This document shows, piece by piece, positions 8,393 through 16,669 of a stretch of DNA of 64,000 bases. The notes below the pieces were generated by a model. That model did no database searches. It was not told the origin of the DNA and was given only the letters and a program-made list of their open reading frames with translations. A program made the position numbers and the translations under genes. The stretch's first letter is position 1, and every line of letters starts with the position of its first letter. Source of the stretch: Kitasatospora humi (GTDB lineage: Bacteria > Actinomycetota > Actinomycetes > Streptomycetales > Streptomycetaceae); NCBI RefSeq assembly GCF_020907985.1, contig NZ_JAJJPA010000022.1, positions 54,544 through 118,543 on the forward strand, read 5' to 3'.

Positions 8393-10030
8393 CTACTCGG
8401 CCGAGTGCACCAACGTGCCACCCACGTAGGTCCGCAGGGCCCGGGCCGCGCAGATCTCCTCCGTCGGCGAGGCGAAGATGTCGCGGTCGAGCACCACCAG
8501 GTCTGCCAGTTGACCGGCTCGCAGACTGCCGGTGTCGTCGAGTCCGTTGACGTGGGCCGAGCCCGCCGTGTAGGCGGCGACCGCGCTGGCCAGGTCGAGG
8601 CGCTGCTCGGGCAGGAAGACGCGGCCGTCGGCGGCTCCGGGCTCGGTCCGGTTGACCGCGACGTGCAGGCCGGCGATCGGGTCGGGGCTGCTGACGGGCC
8701 AGTCACTGCCGGCCGCGAGTGTGGCACCGGCCCGCAGCAGCGAGCCGAACGGGTACTGCCAGGCGGCGCGTTCCGGACCGAGGAAGGGGATCGTCAGTTC
8801 GTCCATCTGCGGCTCGTGGGCGGCCCACAGCGGCTGGATGTTGGCGATGGCGTCGAGCTGCGCGAAGCGTGGCACGTCGTCGGGGTGCACCACCTGGAGG
8901 TGGGCCAGGTGGTGCCGGGTCGCGCGGCGGCCGTTGGCGGTGCGAGCGGCCTCGACGGCGTCCAGCGCTTCGCGCACCGCGCGGTCGCCGAGGGCATGGA
9001 AGTGCACCTGGAAGTCGAGCCCGTCGAGCTCCGTGACGTAGGTCCGCAGGGCCACCGGATCGACGAAGCTGAGACCGGAGTTGGCCGTGGCGCAGCCGCA
9101 GGCGTCCAGGTAGGGGCTGGTCAGGGCCGCGGTGAAGTTCTCCGCGATGCCGTCCTGCATGATCTTGACCGAGTCGGCCCGGAACCGCCCGAGGCGCATG
9201 GCCGCCCGCCGGGCGACCAGCTCCGGAACCTGCTCCGCACCCCGGTCGCGGTCCCACCACAGGGCGCCGGCGACCCGGGCGGTGAGCGAGCCGTCCCGGG
9301 CGGCGGCGAGGTAGGCGTCCGACGGATCGGGCTGGCCGTTGAACTCGCCGAGCAGGGCGTCCTGCCAGCCGGTGATGCCGAGCGAGTGCAGCAGTGCCTG
9401 GGCGCGCAGGAGCCCGGCCAGCCGTTCGGCGGTGCTCGTCGGCGGGACGAGCCGCGCGACCAGGCCGGTGGCGCCCTCCTGGAGGACGCCGCTGGGGGTG
9501 CCGTCCGGCTCCCGCTCGATCCGGCCGTCGGTCGGATCGGGGCTCTGCCGGGTGAGGCCGGCGAGTTCGAGCGCGCGCGTGTTGGCCCAGGCACCGTGGT
9601 GGTCGCGGTTGAGGAGGTAGACCGGGCGGTCCGGGACGACGGAGTCGAGCAGCTGCCGGGTCGGCAGGCCACCGTCGAAGCTCTCCAACGACCAGCCACC
9701 GCCGGTGATCCACGCCCGCTCGGGGTGGCCGCCGGCGAACTCCCGGATCCGCCGCAGGTATTCGTCGACACCGGTGGTGCCGGTGAGGTCGCACTGGGCG
9801 AGTTCCACGCCGCCGTAGACGGCGTGGATGTGCGAGTCCTGGAAGCCCGGGAGCAGCAACTTGCCGCGCAGGTCGATCACTTCGGTTCTCGGACCGATCA
9901 ACTCCCGTACCTCGTCGTGACCGACGGCCGTGATCCGCTCCCCGGTCACGGCGAGGCTGCTCGCCCGGGTCCGGGCGCCGTCCCCGGTATGGACGGGACC
10001 GTGGGTGAATACCAGGTCGGCCTGGTTCAT
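8393..10030 (-). CDS. metal-dependent amidohydrolase (YtcJ/AepA type)
   Basis: Amidohydrolase_3 family protein of 545 residues. The N-terminal strand bundle ends in LLLPGFQDSHIHA with the His-x-His metal pair (67, 69). Further metal or catalytic residues appear in VHFHALGDRAV, HLQVVHP and AAGSDWPVSSPDP. Relatives hydrolyse exocyclic C-N bonds, often N-acyl or amide groups. GGAG seven bases upstream supports the ATG at 10030. It lies 85 bases after the APC permease stop on the same strand, so imported amide-containing nutrients are a reasonable guess at its substrate. Confidence 0.88.
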   Translation of the reverse strand: MNQADLVFTHGPVHTGDGARTRASSLAVTGERITAVGHDEVRELIGPRTEVIDLRGKLLLPGFQDSHIHAVYGGVELAQCDLTGTTGVDEYLRRIREFAGGHPERAWITGGGWSLESFDGGLPTRQLLDSVVPDRPVYLLNRDHHGAWANTRALELAGLTRQSPDPTDGRIEREPDGTPSGVLQEGATGLVARLVPPTSTAERLAGLLRAQALLHSLGITGWQDALLGEFNGQPDPSDAYLAAARDGSLTARVAGALWWDRDRGAEQVPELVARRAAMRLGRFRADSVKIMQDGIAENFTAALTSPYLDACGCATANSGLSFVDPVALRTYVTELDGLDFQVHFHALGDRAVREALDAVEAARTANGRRATRHHLAHLQVVHPDDVPRFAQLDAIANIQPLWAAHEPQMDELTIPFLGPERAAWQYPFGSLLRAGATLAAGSDWPVSSPDPIAGLHVAVNRTEPGAADGRVFLPEQRLDLASAVAAYTAGSAHVNGLDDTGSLRAGQLADLVVLDRDIFASPTEEICAARALRTYVGGTLVHSAE

Positions 10031-10115
10031 TGATGCGCTCCAAGCAGAGTCAGCGGCCTTCAAGCCGCGTTGGGAAAGGGGCGGTACGGCGGGCGGCGGG
10101 ACCGCGAAGCGCCGG

Positions 10116-11780
10116 TCAGGCGGTGCCGGCCGAGCCGCTGCCGGCGCCGTCCGGGAGGTCGGCCGCCAGGACGCCGCCGACAGCGGATCCGGCCCCGGCG
10201 GCGAAGTACGGGGAGCGGCGGTGCCAGCGGGCCCAGGCGGCGGCCAGCAGTCCCGAGCCGACCATCAGCACCGGTATCAGCAGCTCGAACCAACCGTTGT
10301 CCGCGGCGAGTTCGAAGTGGTCGGTCGAGTCGTAGAAGGTCCAGGCGAGGTATCCGCCGACCGCCAGCAGGGTGAGCGCGCCGAGCACCGGGGCGACGAC
10401 CGCCCGTAGCGCCTCGACCGGTGAGGTGCGCAGCAGGTGCCGGAAGCAGACGGCGGCGGCGACGGCGGTGAGGGCGTAATAGAGGGCGACCACGATGCCG
10501 ATCGCGTTGACCGTGGCGGAGATCAGTGAGCTGACGGTGGGGATGACCAGCGACAGCAGGGCCAGGGCGACGGCGACCGCCGTGATCAGCAGGGTGCCCG
10601 CGGCGGGGGTCTGGTGGCGCGGGTGCAGACGGGTCCAGACCGGCCCGAGGGTGCCGTCGCGACCCATCGCGAACATGCCGCGGGCGGTGGGCACGACGGA
10701 CGCCTGCAGCGAGGCGGCGGCCGAGAAGGTCAGGGCGATCAACGGCAGCGCGGCGAGCGGCTGGTGGGCGAGGCGGTCGCCGAAGTAGGTCAGGCCCTGC
10801 GCCCCGTTGCCGACCAACTCGTCGATGGGGAGCACGCGTTGGAAGGCGGCGCCGGCCAGGAGGAAGAGCAGCATCATCACGGTGAGGGAGATGAAGCCGC
10901 CGCGCGAGGCGTCCCGCGGGTCGTGGACCTCCTCACCCACGCTGAAGACCGACTCGAAGCCCCAGTAGCAGAACACCGCGAGCACCATGCCCTGGGCGAG
11001 GGCGTGGAACGAGGGGATGGCGAACGGGTCGAACCAGTCGAGGGAGAACGGCTGGGTGCCGGCGAACAGGCCGTACCCGCAGAAGCCGAGCAGGACGGCG
11101 TACTCGAACACCAGCAGGTACTTCTGCAGCCGGGCGGCGAGGTCGAGGCCGCGCACCGCGACCAGCGCCGAGGCGATCAGCACGACCATGCCGATCGCGG
11201 TGCACTGCAGCGTGGAGTCGGGGCTGAGGGACAGCCCGGCGACCCGGTGCACGGTGGCCGCACCGAGCAACTGGATCACCGCCGACCCGGTCACCGTCGT
11301 GGTGTAGGCCATGAACACGACGGTGCCGAGGATGTTGACCCAGCCGGTCAGGAACCCCAACCAGGGATTGAGGGCCGCGCCCACCCACCGGTAACTGCTG
11401 CCGGCGTCGGGGTCGACCCGGTTGAGCCGTCCGTAGCCGCCCGCGATGGCGAGCACGGGCAGGAAGGCCAGCAGCATGATGGCCGGCAGGTGCAGGCCGA
11501 CGACACCCGCCATCAGACCGAGCCCGATGCCGATACTGCTGGTGGCCGCGGTACTTGAGGCGGCGAGCGCTATGGCGCCGCCGACGCCGAGCGACCGGCG
11601 CATCGCGGGCCCGGCGGCCGTGGTGGGGGTCCGGACGATCAGGGGGTTCCGGGGTCTCGGGTCCGGGTCCGAGTCGTTGCGCGCATCTGCCAACGGGTCA
11701 CCGCCGTCTACGTGTCGGGGCGGCCGAAAAGGCCGGAGGTGTGGGGGAGTGGCGGCCGAAGGGGCCGGGTGGCAGGCCAT
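10116..11780 (-). CDS. APC family amino acid/amine permease
   Basis: Permease with about twelve to fourteen membrane segments, starting in the core at MRRSLGVGGAIALAASSTAATSSIGIG, the APC-type first helix. PDAGSSYRWVG and FCYWGFESVFSVGEEVHDPRDA match amino-acid permease signatures. The start is uncertain: an ATG at 11819 lies inside the TetR operator, so 11780 is preferred (AAGGGG eleven bases upstream); 11603 is the next in-frame ATG. Divergent from the TetR regulator and followed by the amidohydrolase, suggesting import and hydrolysis of the same nutrient. Confidence 0.85.
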   Translation of the reverse strand: MACHPAPSAATPPHLRPFRPPRHVDGGDPLADARNDSDPDPRPRNPLIVRTPTTAAGPAMRRSLGVGGAIALAASSTAATSSIGIGLGLMAGVVGLHLPAIMLLAFLPVLAIAGGYGRLNRVDPDAGSSYRWVGAALNPWLGFLTGWVNILGTVVFMAYTTTVTGSAVIQLLGAATVHRVAGLSLSPDSTLQCTAIGMVVLIASALVAVRGLDLAARLQKYLLVFEYAVLLGFCGYGLFAGTQPFSLDWFDPFAIPSFHALAQGMVLAVFCYWGFESVFSVGEEVHDPRDASRGGFISLTVMMLLFLLAGAAFQRVLPIDELVGNGAQGLTYFGDRLAHQPLAALPLIALTFSAAASLQASVVPTARGMFAMGRDGTLGPVWTRLHPRHQTPAAGTLLITAVAVALALLSLVIPTVSSLISATVNAIGIVVALYYALTAVAAAVCFRHLLRTSPVEALRAVVAPVLGALTLLAVGGYLAWTFYDSTDHFELAADNGWFELLIPVLMVGSGLLAAAWARWHRRSPYFAAGAGSAVGGVLAADLPDGAGSGSAGTA

Positions 11781-11800
11781 GCAACCGGCAACCCCTTCAC

Positions 11801-11819
11801 ACGTCAATGCCGTTGTCAT
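11801..11819. promoter_or_regulatory. TetR operator, site 1
   Basis: ACGTCAA-TGCCG-TTGTCAT, an imperfect inverted repeat in the divergent interval between the permease and the TetR gene, eleven bases before the regulator's ATG. It matches site 2 (12564-12582) in half-site, spacing and orientation. Position and similarity make it a likely autoregulatory operator of the TetR protein encoded next to it. Confidence 0.6.
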
Positions 11820-11830
11820 AAGGTCCCGGC

Positions 11831-12559
11831 ATGGCCGACCGAGTGACTCCCGAGCCGCAGCGGCGGCGCAGACGACCCACCAAGCAGGGCACCGTCCTCT
11901 CCGAGAAGGTCATCGTCGACACCGCGCTGCGGCTGGTCGGGCTGCACGGAGCGCAGGCGCTCACCGTCCGACGCCTCGGCGCCGCCCTGGGCGCCGACCC
12001 CAGTGCGATCTACCGGTACTTCCACAGTACCGACGACCTGCTGCTCGCCATCGCCGACGAGCTGATCGGCCGCGCCCAGCACGGCTGGCAACCGACCGGC
12101 GACTGGCGGGCCGACCTCCGTGCCGTGGGACTGCGCATTCACGCCGCCTACCTGGCGCACCCTCAGGCAGCCATCCTCGCGGCCCACCGAACGACCGGGC
12201 GCGACAACGAGATCCTGGCCGTCGAGGCGATCCTCGGCGTGCTGCGATCGGCCGGCTTCCCGGACGCGCAGGCGGTGCGGATCTACCACGCGCTGGTGGA
12301 CCAGAGCCTCGCCTTCGCCGCCCTCGACGCGGCAGAACTGGCCCTGCCCGCTCCCTCCCAGGCGGCCGACCTGGAGGTCTGGCAGTCCCGGTACGCCCTC
12401 CTGGACCCGCGCAGCCACCCCAACATCGCCGCCACCGCCGACCTGCTGGCCGCCGACATGCGGCTGAGCGGCTACCCGTTCGCACTGACCCTGCTGCTCG
12501 ATGCGATCGCCGCCCGACTGCCCGATCCGGATGCCGAACGCAGGAGATCCTCGGCGTGA
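11831..12559 (+). CDS. TetR family transcriptional regulator
   Basis: Repressor-type regulator of 242 residues. The basic N-terminus (QRRRRRPTKQG) leads into a TetR HTH: VIVDTALRLVGLHGAQALTVRRLGAALGADPSAIYRYFHSTDDLLLAIAD. The remaining helices form the ligand-binding domain. AAGG precedes the ATG. It is divergent from the permease and upstream of the oxidoreductase; matching inverted repeats lie before its own start and before the oxidoreductase, so it probably controls all of locus A. Ligand unknown, likely an amine or a catabolite. Confidence 0.92.
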   Translation: MADRVTPEPQRRRRRPTKQGTVLSEKVIVDTALRLVGLHGAQALTVRRLGAALGADPSAIYRYFHSTDDLLLAIADELIGRAQHGWQPTGDWRADLRAVGLRIHAAYLAHPQAAILAAHRTTGRDNEILAVEAILGVLRSAGFPDAQAVRIYHALVDQSLAFAALDAAELALPAPSQAADLEVWQSRYALLDPRSHPNIAATADLLAADMRLSGYPFALTLLLDAIAARLPDPDAERRRSSA

Positions 12560-12563
12560 GCTT

Positions 12564-12582
12564 ACGTCAACACCATTGACGT
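12564..12582. promoter_or_regulatory. TetR operator, site 2
   Basis: ACGTCAA-CACCA-TTGACGT is a perfect 7-bp inverted repeat with a 5-base spacer, immediately after the TetR stop codon and about 70 bases before the oxidoreductase ATG. TTGACG in the right arm can also act as a -35 box, so binding would block transcription. It is the better-conserved partner of site 1. Confidence 0.65.
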
Positions 12583-12651
12583 TATGTGGTGCACGGCGGT
12601 CAGATGGCGTCACCGGAGGCCGGCCCCGCCTCGCACCATAGGAGTCTCGTC

Positions 12652-14049
12652 ATGGTTGATCCCGTCCGCTCGCTCCAGGACGCCAAGCCGCTCCCCTTCT
12701 GGCTGGACGACCCGGGCCGCCCGCAGGCGGCCTCCACCCTGGTGTCCGACACCCGCTGCGACCTCCTCGTGGTCGGCGGCGGCTACACCGGGCTGTGGAC
12801 CGCCCTGATCGCCAAGGAGCGCGACCCCTCGCTCGACGTCCTGCTCATCGAGGCGCAGGAGATCGGATGGGCCGCCTCCGGCCGGAACGGCGGCTTCTGC
12901 GAGTCCAGCCTCACGCACGGCCTCGGCAACGGCTACCAGCGCTGGCCCGGCGAGCTCGCCCGACTGGAACAGCTCGGGGCCCGGAACCTGCAGGCCATCG
13001 AGAACACGATCAAGCGCTACGGCATCGACTGCAGCTGGGAACGCACCGGGTCCATGACCGTGGCGACCGAGCCCTACCAGGTCGAGGGGCTCCACGAGCT
13101 CGCCGCCCTCGCAGGCCGCTCCGGCAGTCAGCTGACGGTCCTGGACGCGGACGCCGTGCGGGCCGAGATCGACTCCCCGACGTTCCTGGGCGGCGTCTGG
13201 GACAGGCACGGCGTCGCGATGGTCAATCCGGCCCGCCTGGCCTGGGGCCTCAAAAAGGCCTGCCTGGAGCTGGGCGTGCGCATCCACGAGCACACCCGGG
13301 CCACCGACCTGGTCCGCTCCGGCGCGGGGATCGCCGTGCGCACCCCCTACGGGCAGGTCCGCGCCGGGCGCGTCGCGCTCGGCACCAACGCCTTCCCGTC
13401 CCTGCTGCGGCGCCACCGCCCGTACACCGTCCCGGTGTACGACTACGCCCTGATGACCGAGCCGCTGACGGACCAGCAGCTCGCCTCGATCGGCTGGCGC
13501 AACCGGCAGGGCTTCGCCGACAGCGCCAACCACTTCCACTACGTCAGGCTGTCCGACGACAACCGGATCCTGTGGGGCGGTTACGACGTCATCTACCACT
13601 ACGGCGCGCGGGTGCGCGCCGAGCACGACCAGCGGCCGCAGACCTTCGCGGTGCTCGCCCGGCACTTCTTCGAAACCTTCCCCCAGCTGGCGGGCGTGCG
13701 CTTCAGCCACGCCTGGGGCGGTGCCATCGACACCTGCACCCGGTTCAGCGTCTTCTTCGACCTCTCGCACGGCGGCAAGGTCGCCTACGCCGCCGGCTAC
13801 ACCGGCCTGGGCGTGGGAGCGACCCGCTTCGGTGCCGAGGTGCTGCTCGACCTGCTGGCGGGCGAACGCACCGAGCGGACGGCCCTGGAGATGGTGCGGC
13901 GCAAGCCGCTGCCCTTCCCGCCGGAGCCGATCCGCTCCGCCGGCATCGGGATCACCCAGTGGTCGCTCGCCCGCGCCGACGAGCGAGCCGGCCGACGAAA
14001 CCTCTGGCTTCGCAGCCTCGACCGACTCGGCCTCGGCTTCGACAGCTGA
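12652..14049 (+). CDS. DAO-family FAD-dependent oxidoreductase (copy A)
   Basis: FAD amine/amino-acid oxidase-like protein of 465 residues. The fold starts DLLVVGGGYTGLWTALIAKE (GxGxxG at 42-47), followed by the EAQEIGWAASGRNGGFC segment typical of the glycine-oxidase/gamma-glutamylputrescine-oxidase group. The C-terminal FAD loop is AYAAGYTGLGVGATRFGAEV. AGGAG seven bases before the ATG fixes the start. It shares its opening and most motifs with the protein at 16666-18060. The upstream TetR operator suggests induction by the substrate, presumably an amine. Confidence 0.9.
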   Translation: MVDPVRSLQDAKPLPFWLDDPGRPQAASTLVSDTRCDLLVVGGGYTGLWTALIAKERDPSLDVLLIEAQEIGWAASGRNGGFCESSLTHGLGNGYQRWPGELARLEQLGARNLQAIENTIKRYGIDCSWERTGSMTVATEPYQVEGLHELAALAGRSGSQLTVLDADAVRAEIDSPTFLGGVWDRHGVAMVNPARLAWGLKKACLELGVRIHEHTRATDLVRSGAGIAVRTPYGQVRAGRVALGTNAFPSLLRRHRPYTVPVYDYALMTEPLTDQQLASIGWRNRQGFADSANHFHYVRLSDDNRILWGGYDVIYHYGARVRAEHDQRPQTFAVLARHFFETFPQLAGVRFSHAWGGAIDTCTRFSVFFDLSHGGKVAYAAGYTGLGVGATRFGAEVLLDLLAGERTERTALEMVRRKPLPFPPEPIRSAGIGITQWSLARADERAGRRNLWLRSLDRLGLGFDS

Positions 14050-14119
14050 CCGCCGACAGCCGTTGCACAGCAGCGAACAACCACACGCGACCCCGCCGCA
14101 TCACTGAAAGGGGAGCGCC

Positions 14120-14590
14120 GTGCAGATCACCATCGCGGGCGGGGGCATCGGCGGCTCGCCACCGCACTGAGCCTCCACGCGGCCGGGTTCGAGGACGTCA
14201 CCGTGCACGAGGCCACCCGGGAGATCCGTCCGCTCGGCGTCGGGATCAACCTCCTCCCGCACGCCGTGCGGGAGGGATCCTGCCGGGCGGAGCGGACTGG
14301 CAGGTGCTGCACCCCGACGGCATGGCCGGCATCGACGCCCGCCACACGCTGCGCACGCACGACGACGCGCACCTGCACCTCGCCGCCGCCGGCGTCCGCC
14401 ACGGCCCGCCCGAGGTCCTCCAGCGGCCGGCCGCGGGGAGGAGGTGGATCCGGCCGAGTACTACTTCAGGCTCTTCTGCCGCTTCGAGACGGGTGACGAG
14501 CGCTACCGGTGGCTCAACCGCACCCTCGCCGTCGCCACGGGTGCCCGGACCGCCGAGGCCGTCCGCTGCACGGCGTTCACCCCCACCTGA
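14120..14590 (+). pseudogene. chimeric relic: FAD monooxygenase N-terminus fused to DUF3237 C-terminus
   Basis: A GTG with a GGGGAG ribosome site opens VQITIAGGGIGG, then a one-base loss shifts the frame; the next frame continues ALSLHAAGFEDVTVHEA and VGINLLPHAVREG, the start of a PHBH-type flavin monooxygenase. At about 14270 it jumps to LPGGADWQVLHPDG, GVRHGPPEVLQRPAAG and, after another one-base loss, EEVDPAEYYFRLFCRFETG, the body of a DUF3237 protein ending at 14590. Three lesions make function unlikely. Confidence 0.65.
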
Positions 14591-14756
14591 GGCACATCGC
14601 AGGCGCGTGCGGGCGGACTACACCGATGTGGGGCGGCCACGAGACATCGCGAACCTCCCACCGGCCCTCGATGCAGTTGTGCGGCCCACCGCCGTGACGG
14701 TCGCAGCCGTGGTCACCCGGCGGCCACGACCACGGTGCGGTGGGCTCCCGGGACGG

Positions 14757-15011
14757 TCAGCGTCTCGCCCCGCGGCGTGCGAGCAGCCAGCCGATCAGGA
14801 TGCCGGTGGCCAGGGTCACGGCCAGGACCGTCCAGAGCGGGAGCGTCACGGTGCTGATCCAGAGCCGGACGGAGACCGAGCCGGTGTTGGCCGCGATGAA
14901 CCAGACGGCGAGGATCGCCAGGACAATTATCCCGATCGTGCGGAACCGTACTGTCCGTCCCTTCACCGTGACGGTCGACGTGCGCTGCGGCGGATCGGTG
15001 TACTTCGCCAT
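14757..15011 (-). CDS. LapA-like small membrane protein
   Basis: Protein of 84 residues with a basic, polar N-terminus (MAKYTDPPQRTSTVTVKGRTVRFRT) and two hydrophobic helices (IGIIVLAILAVWFIAAN and LWTVLAVTLATGILIGWLL) around a short NTGSVSVRLW strand, the layout of LapA/DUF1049 proteins. It ends in an arginine-rich cytoplasmic tail. Family members are envelope assembly or lipid-related inner-membrane proteins. The start at 15011 is preferred over an upstream TTG because it begins the conserved part; the ribosome site is weak. Confidence 0.65.
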   Translation of the reverse strand: MAKYTDPPQRTSTVTVKGRTVRFRTIGIIVLAILAVWFIAANTGSVSVRLWISTVTLPLWTVLAVTLATGILIGWLLARRGARR

Positions 15012-15202
15012 GGTTCCAGTATGTGGCGCGCCGCACGGTCCGCTCGCCCGGGGACCCGCTCCTGGGCCGGCCCGCAGGCAAGTGCGACCCACATCGACCT
15101 TCGACACCCCGCCGCGGAGCCGGCGGGGCGTCGGTGTGTCGAGCCGGACAGCTGCCGCACACCGCCCCGGTCAGCCATCGACCAGGTGCCGGTTCGATCC
15201 GG

Positions 15203-15394
15203 TCAGATCGCGGCCGGAGTGACCCACTCGACCAGTTGGATCACCACGCCGTCGGGATCGGTCACCTGGAACAGCCGCTCGCCCCACGGCTCCTCCCGCA
15301 GCGCCATGGTGATCTCCACGCCTTCCGTCCGCAGCCGGGCTTCCCCGCCGGCCTGCCGCCGTCGCCGAGGACAACCGCGCTCTACCGCGCCCAC
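15203..15394 (-). pseudogene. 3' fragment of a VOC/glyoxalase-fold protein
   Basis: Only the last 45 or so residues are recognisable: GVEITMALREEPWGERLFQVTDPDGVVIQLVEW is the C-terminal beta-alpha-beta unit of vicinal-oxygen-chelate proteins, including the terminal Glu ligand region. No N-terminal half can be found in any frame up to 15680, so the gene was truncated, probably by the rearrangement that left the neighbouring fragments. Confidence 0.55.
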
Positions 15395-15681
15395 CCCCTG
15401 GACGGCGGCCGTCCTGCTGGCGCTGCCATTCCCCCGGGGGGCCGGCGCTGGTGATCCAGGTACCGGCGCAAGGCCGCTGCGCCGATGGATTCCCCGGTCG
15501 GCGGCTTTCCGGTCGCGGTTTCGCCGGCCGGGGCCGAGGGTGGGCGGCGGACACCCAGGCGCCGCGCGGTCGGTTGGGGAGAACCGGCAGAACCGGCCTC
15601 CGGCCTCCGGCCGCGGATTCTTCCGTGACCCGAGGGAGCGGTCCGCCGACCGCGGTGCGGACAGGACTTGAGGAGTAGGCG

Positions 15682-16092
15682 ATGACGGAGTACGAACGCA
15701 CCCGCACCATGCCGGCCCTGCCGGAGCTGGTCTTCGATGAGGCGGCCGATACCGGGCGGCTCGACGCGTGGATGCCCCGCGACCTGCACGTGCGGGTCGA
15801 TGACCCGCCCGCGGTGACCGTGCACGAGGACCGCAGCGGCGCGGACGAGCGGGGACTGCTGCGGGCGCTGCGGGACCAGCGGCGGATGGAGTGGGGCACT
15901 CGGGACGACGGGCGGTACGCCGGGTGGCTCCAGGTGGCCGGCATGGGCGCCGGGGCGAGCCAGGTGACCATCCACCTGTCGTTCTTCGGCGGGACCTCGG
16001 CCCCGACGCGTGAGGCTGTCGAGCAGGGCCTGGACGAAAGCCTGGCCCGGTTGGAAGAGCAGGTCCGCCTGAGAGTCGAGAACAGCGGCTGA
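15682..16092 (+). CDS. SRPBCC-like hypothetical protein
   Basis: Protein of 136 residues starting MTEYERTRTMPALPELVFDEAAD, followed by strands such as DPPAVTVHEDRS and QVTIHLSFFGG and a long C-terminal helix (REAVEQGLDESLARLEEQVR): the order expected of a START/SRPBCC lipid-binding fold. TTGAGGAGTAGGCG precedes the ATG, a fair ribosome site. No catalytic motif. It stands alone between gene fragments; ligand and role are unknown. Confidence 0.7.
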   Translation: MTEYERTRTMPALPELVFDEAADTGRLDAWMPRDLHVRVDDPPAVTVHEDRSGADERGLLRALRDQRRMEWGTRDDGRYAGWLQVAGMGAGASQVTIHLSFFGGTSAPTREAVEQGLDESLARLEEQVRLRVENSG

Positions 16093-16496
16093 CCCGCCGC
16101 TCCTGCGGAGGCGTGCCGCCTTGGTCAGCCGAGCGAGTCCACCGGCTCGGCGATCGCCCTCAGCGGCTGGGGGCCGCGAGTTCGGCAGCCGGTCAGCGGC
16201 GTTGCTGCGGTGGGCCGGGCCAGCCAGGACCCGGTCCACGGCCTTGCGCAGCGCCGGTTGGCCCCTCGACGGGCTGCTCGGCGTGGCCCAGCACGACGAC
16301 GACCGCGTCCACCCGCCGAAACCGGTCCGTTCACCGGGCCGGTCTGCTGCTCTTCGGCACAGCACGAGAGCTGCTGAGCAAGACCTTCCAGTTCCCGAGA
16401 CCATTGCTCGGCGCGGCGCCCGGGCGACAACTGTCCGCGTTAACCTCCGTGGCGGCGCCGACCGGGGCGCGCTGAGCCGCCCCCGGCCGCCGCCAA
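16093..16496 (-). other. degenerate region, possible frameshifted remnant
   Basis: No intact gene. On the minus strand, pieces in different frames look protein-like (VDAVVVVLGHAEQPVEG, then LRKAVDRVLAGPAHRSNAADRLPNS split into two chunks), suggesting a small decayed gene with one or two frameshifts. I cannot name its family. Confidence 0.3.
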
Positions 16497-16535
16497 GGGG
16501 CGGCCGTCCGGAGCACGTTTCCGGACCGCCGCCCC
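16497..16535 (-). terminator. hairpin downstream of oxidoreductase copy B
   Basis: GGGGCGGCCGTCCGGA and TCCGGACCGCCGCCCC form a 16-bp stem with one mismatch and a 7-base loop. It lies beyond the tandem repeat that follows the oxidoreductase stop and is the first strong hairpin on that transcript. Confidence 0.55.
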
Positions 16536-16597
16536 GGCTGCCGCGAACCCGGACGCCGCGGGGCCCGGTGAGCGGGACTCAGGATTGGAGCCTTCAG

Positions 16598-16669
16598 GAA
16601 GCGAACCCCATGGACCCTCATGAAGCGAACCCCATGGACCCTCACGAAGCGAACCCCGTGGACCCTCAG
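16598..16669. repeat. 24-bp tandem repeat, three copies
   Basis: Three consecutive 24-base units (16598, 16622, 16646) beginning GAAGCGAACCCC, with a diverged fourth start at 16670. The last copy runs into the stop codon of the minus-strand oxidoreductase: each unit repeats that gene's final TTCGATTCCTGA-like end. Copies differ by one to three bases, so the array is not brand new. Confidence 0.85.

Noticed and set aside
6560..10033. Open frames opposite the MFS and amidohydrolase genes
   Set aside because: Both mirror true minus-strand genes with characteristic transporter and metal motifs.
12795..15671. Long plus-strand frame spanning the oxidoreductase and several relics
   Set aside because: Out-of-frame shadow with no domain; the real gene in this interval is at 12652-14049.
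16598..16669. CRISPR array
   Set aside because: Units are contiguous without spacers, only three copies, and no cas genes occur.
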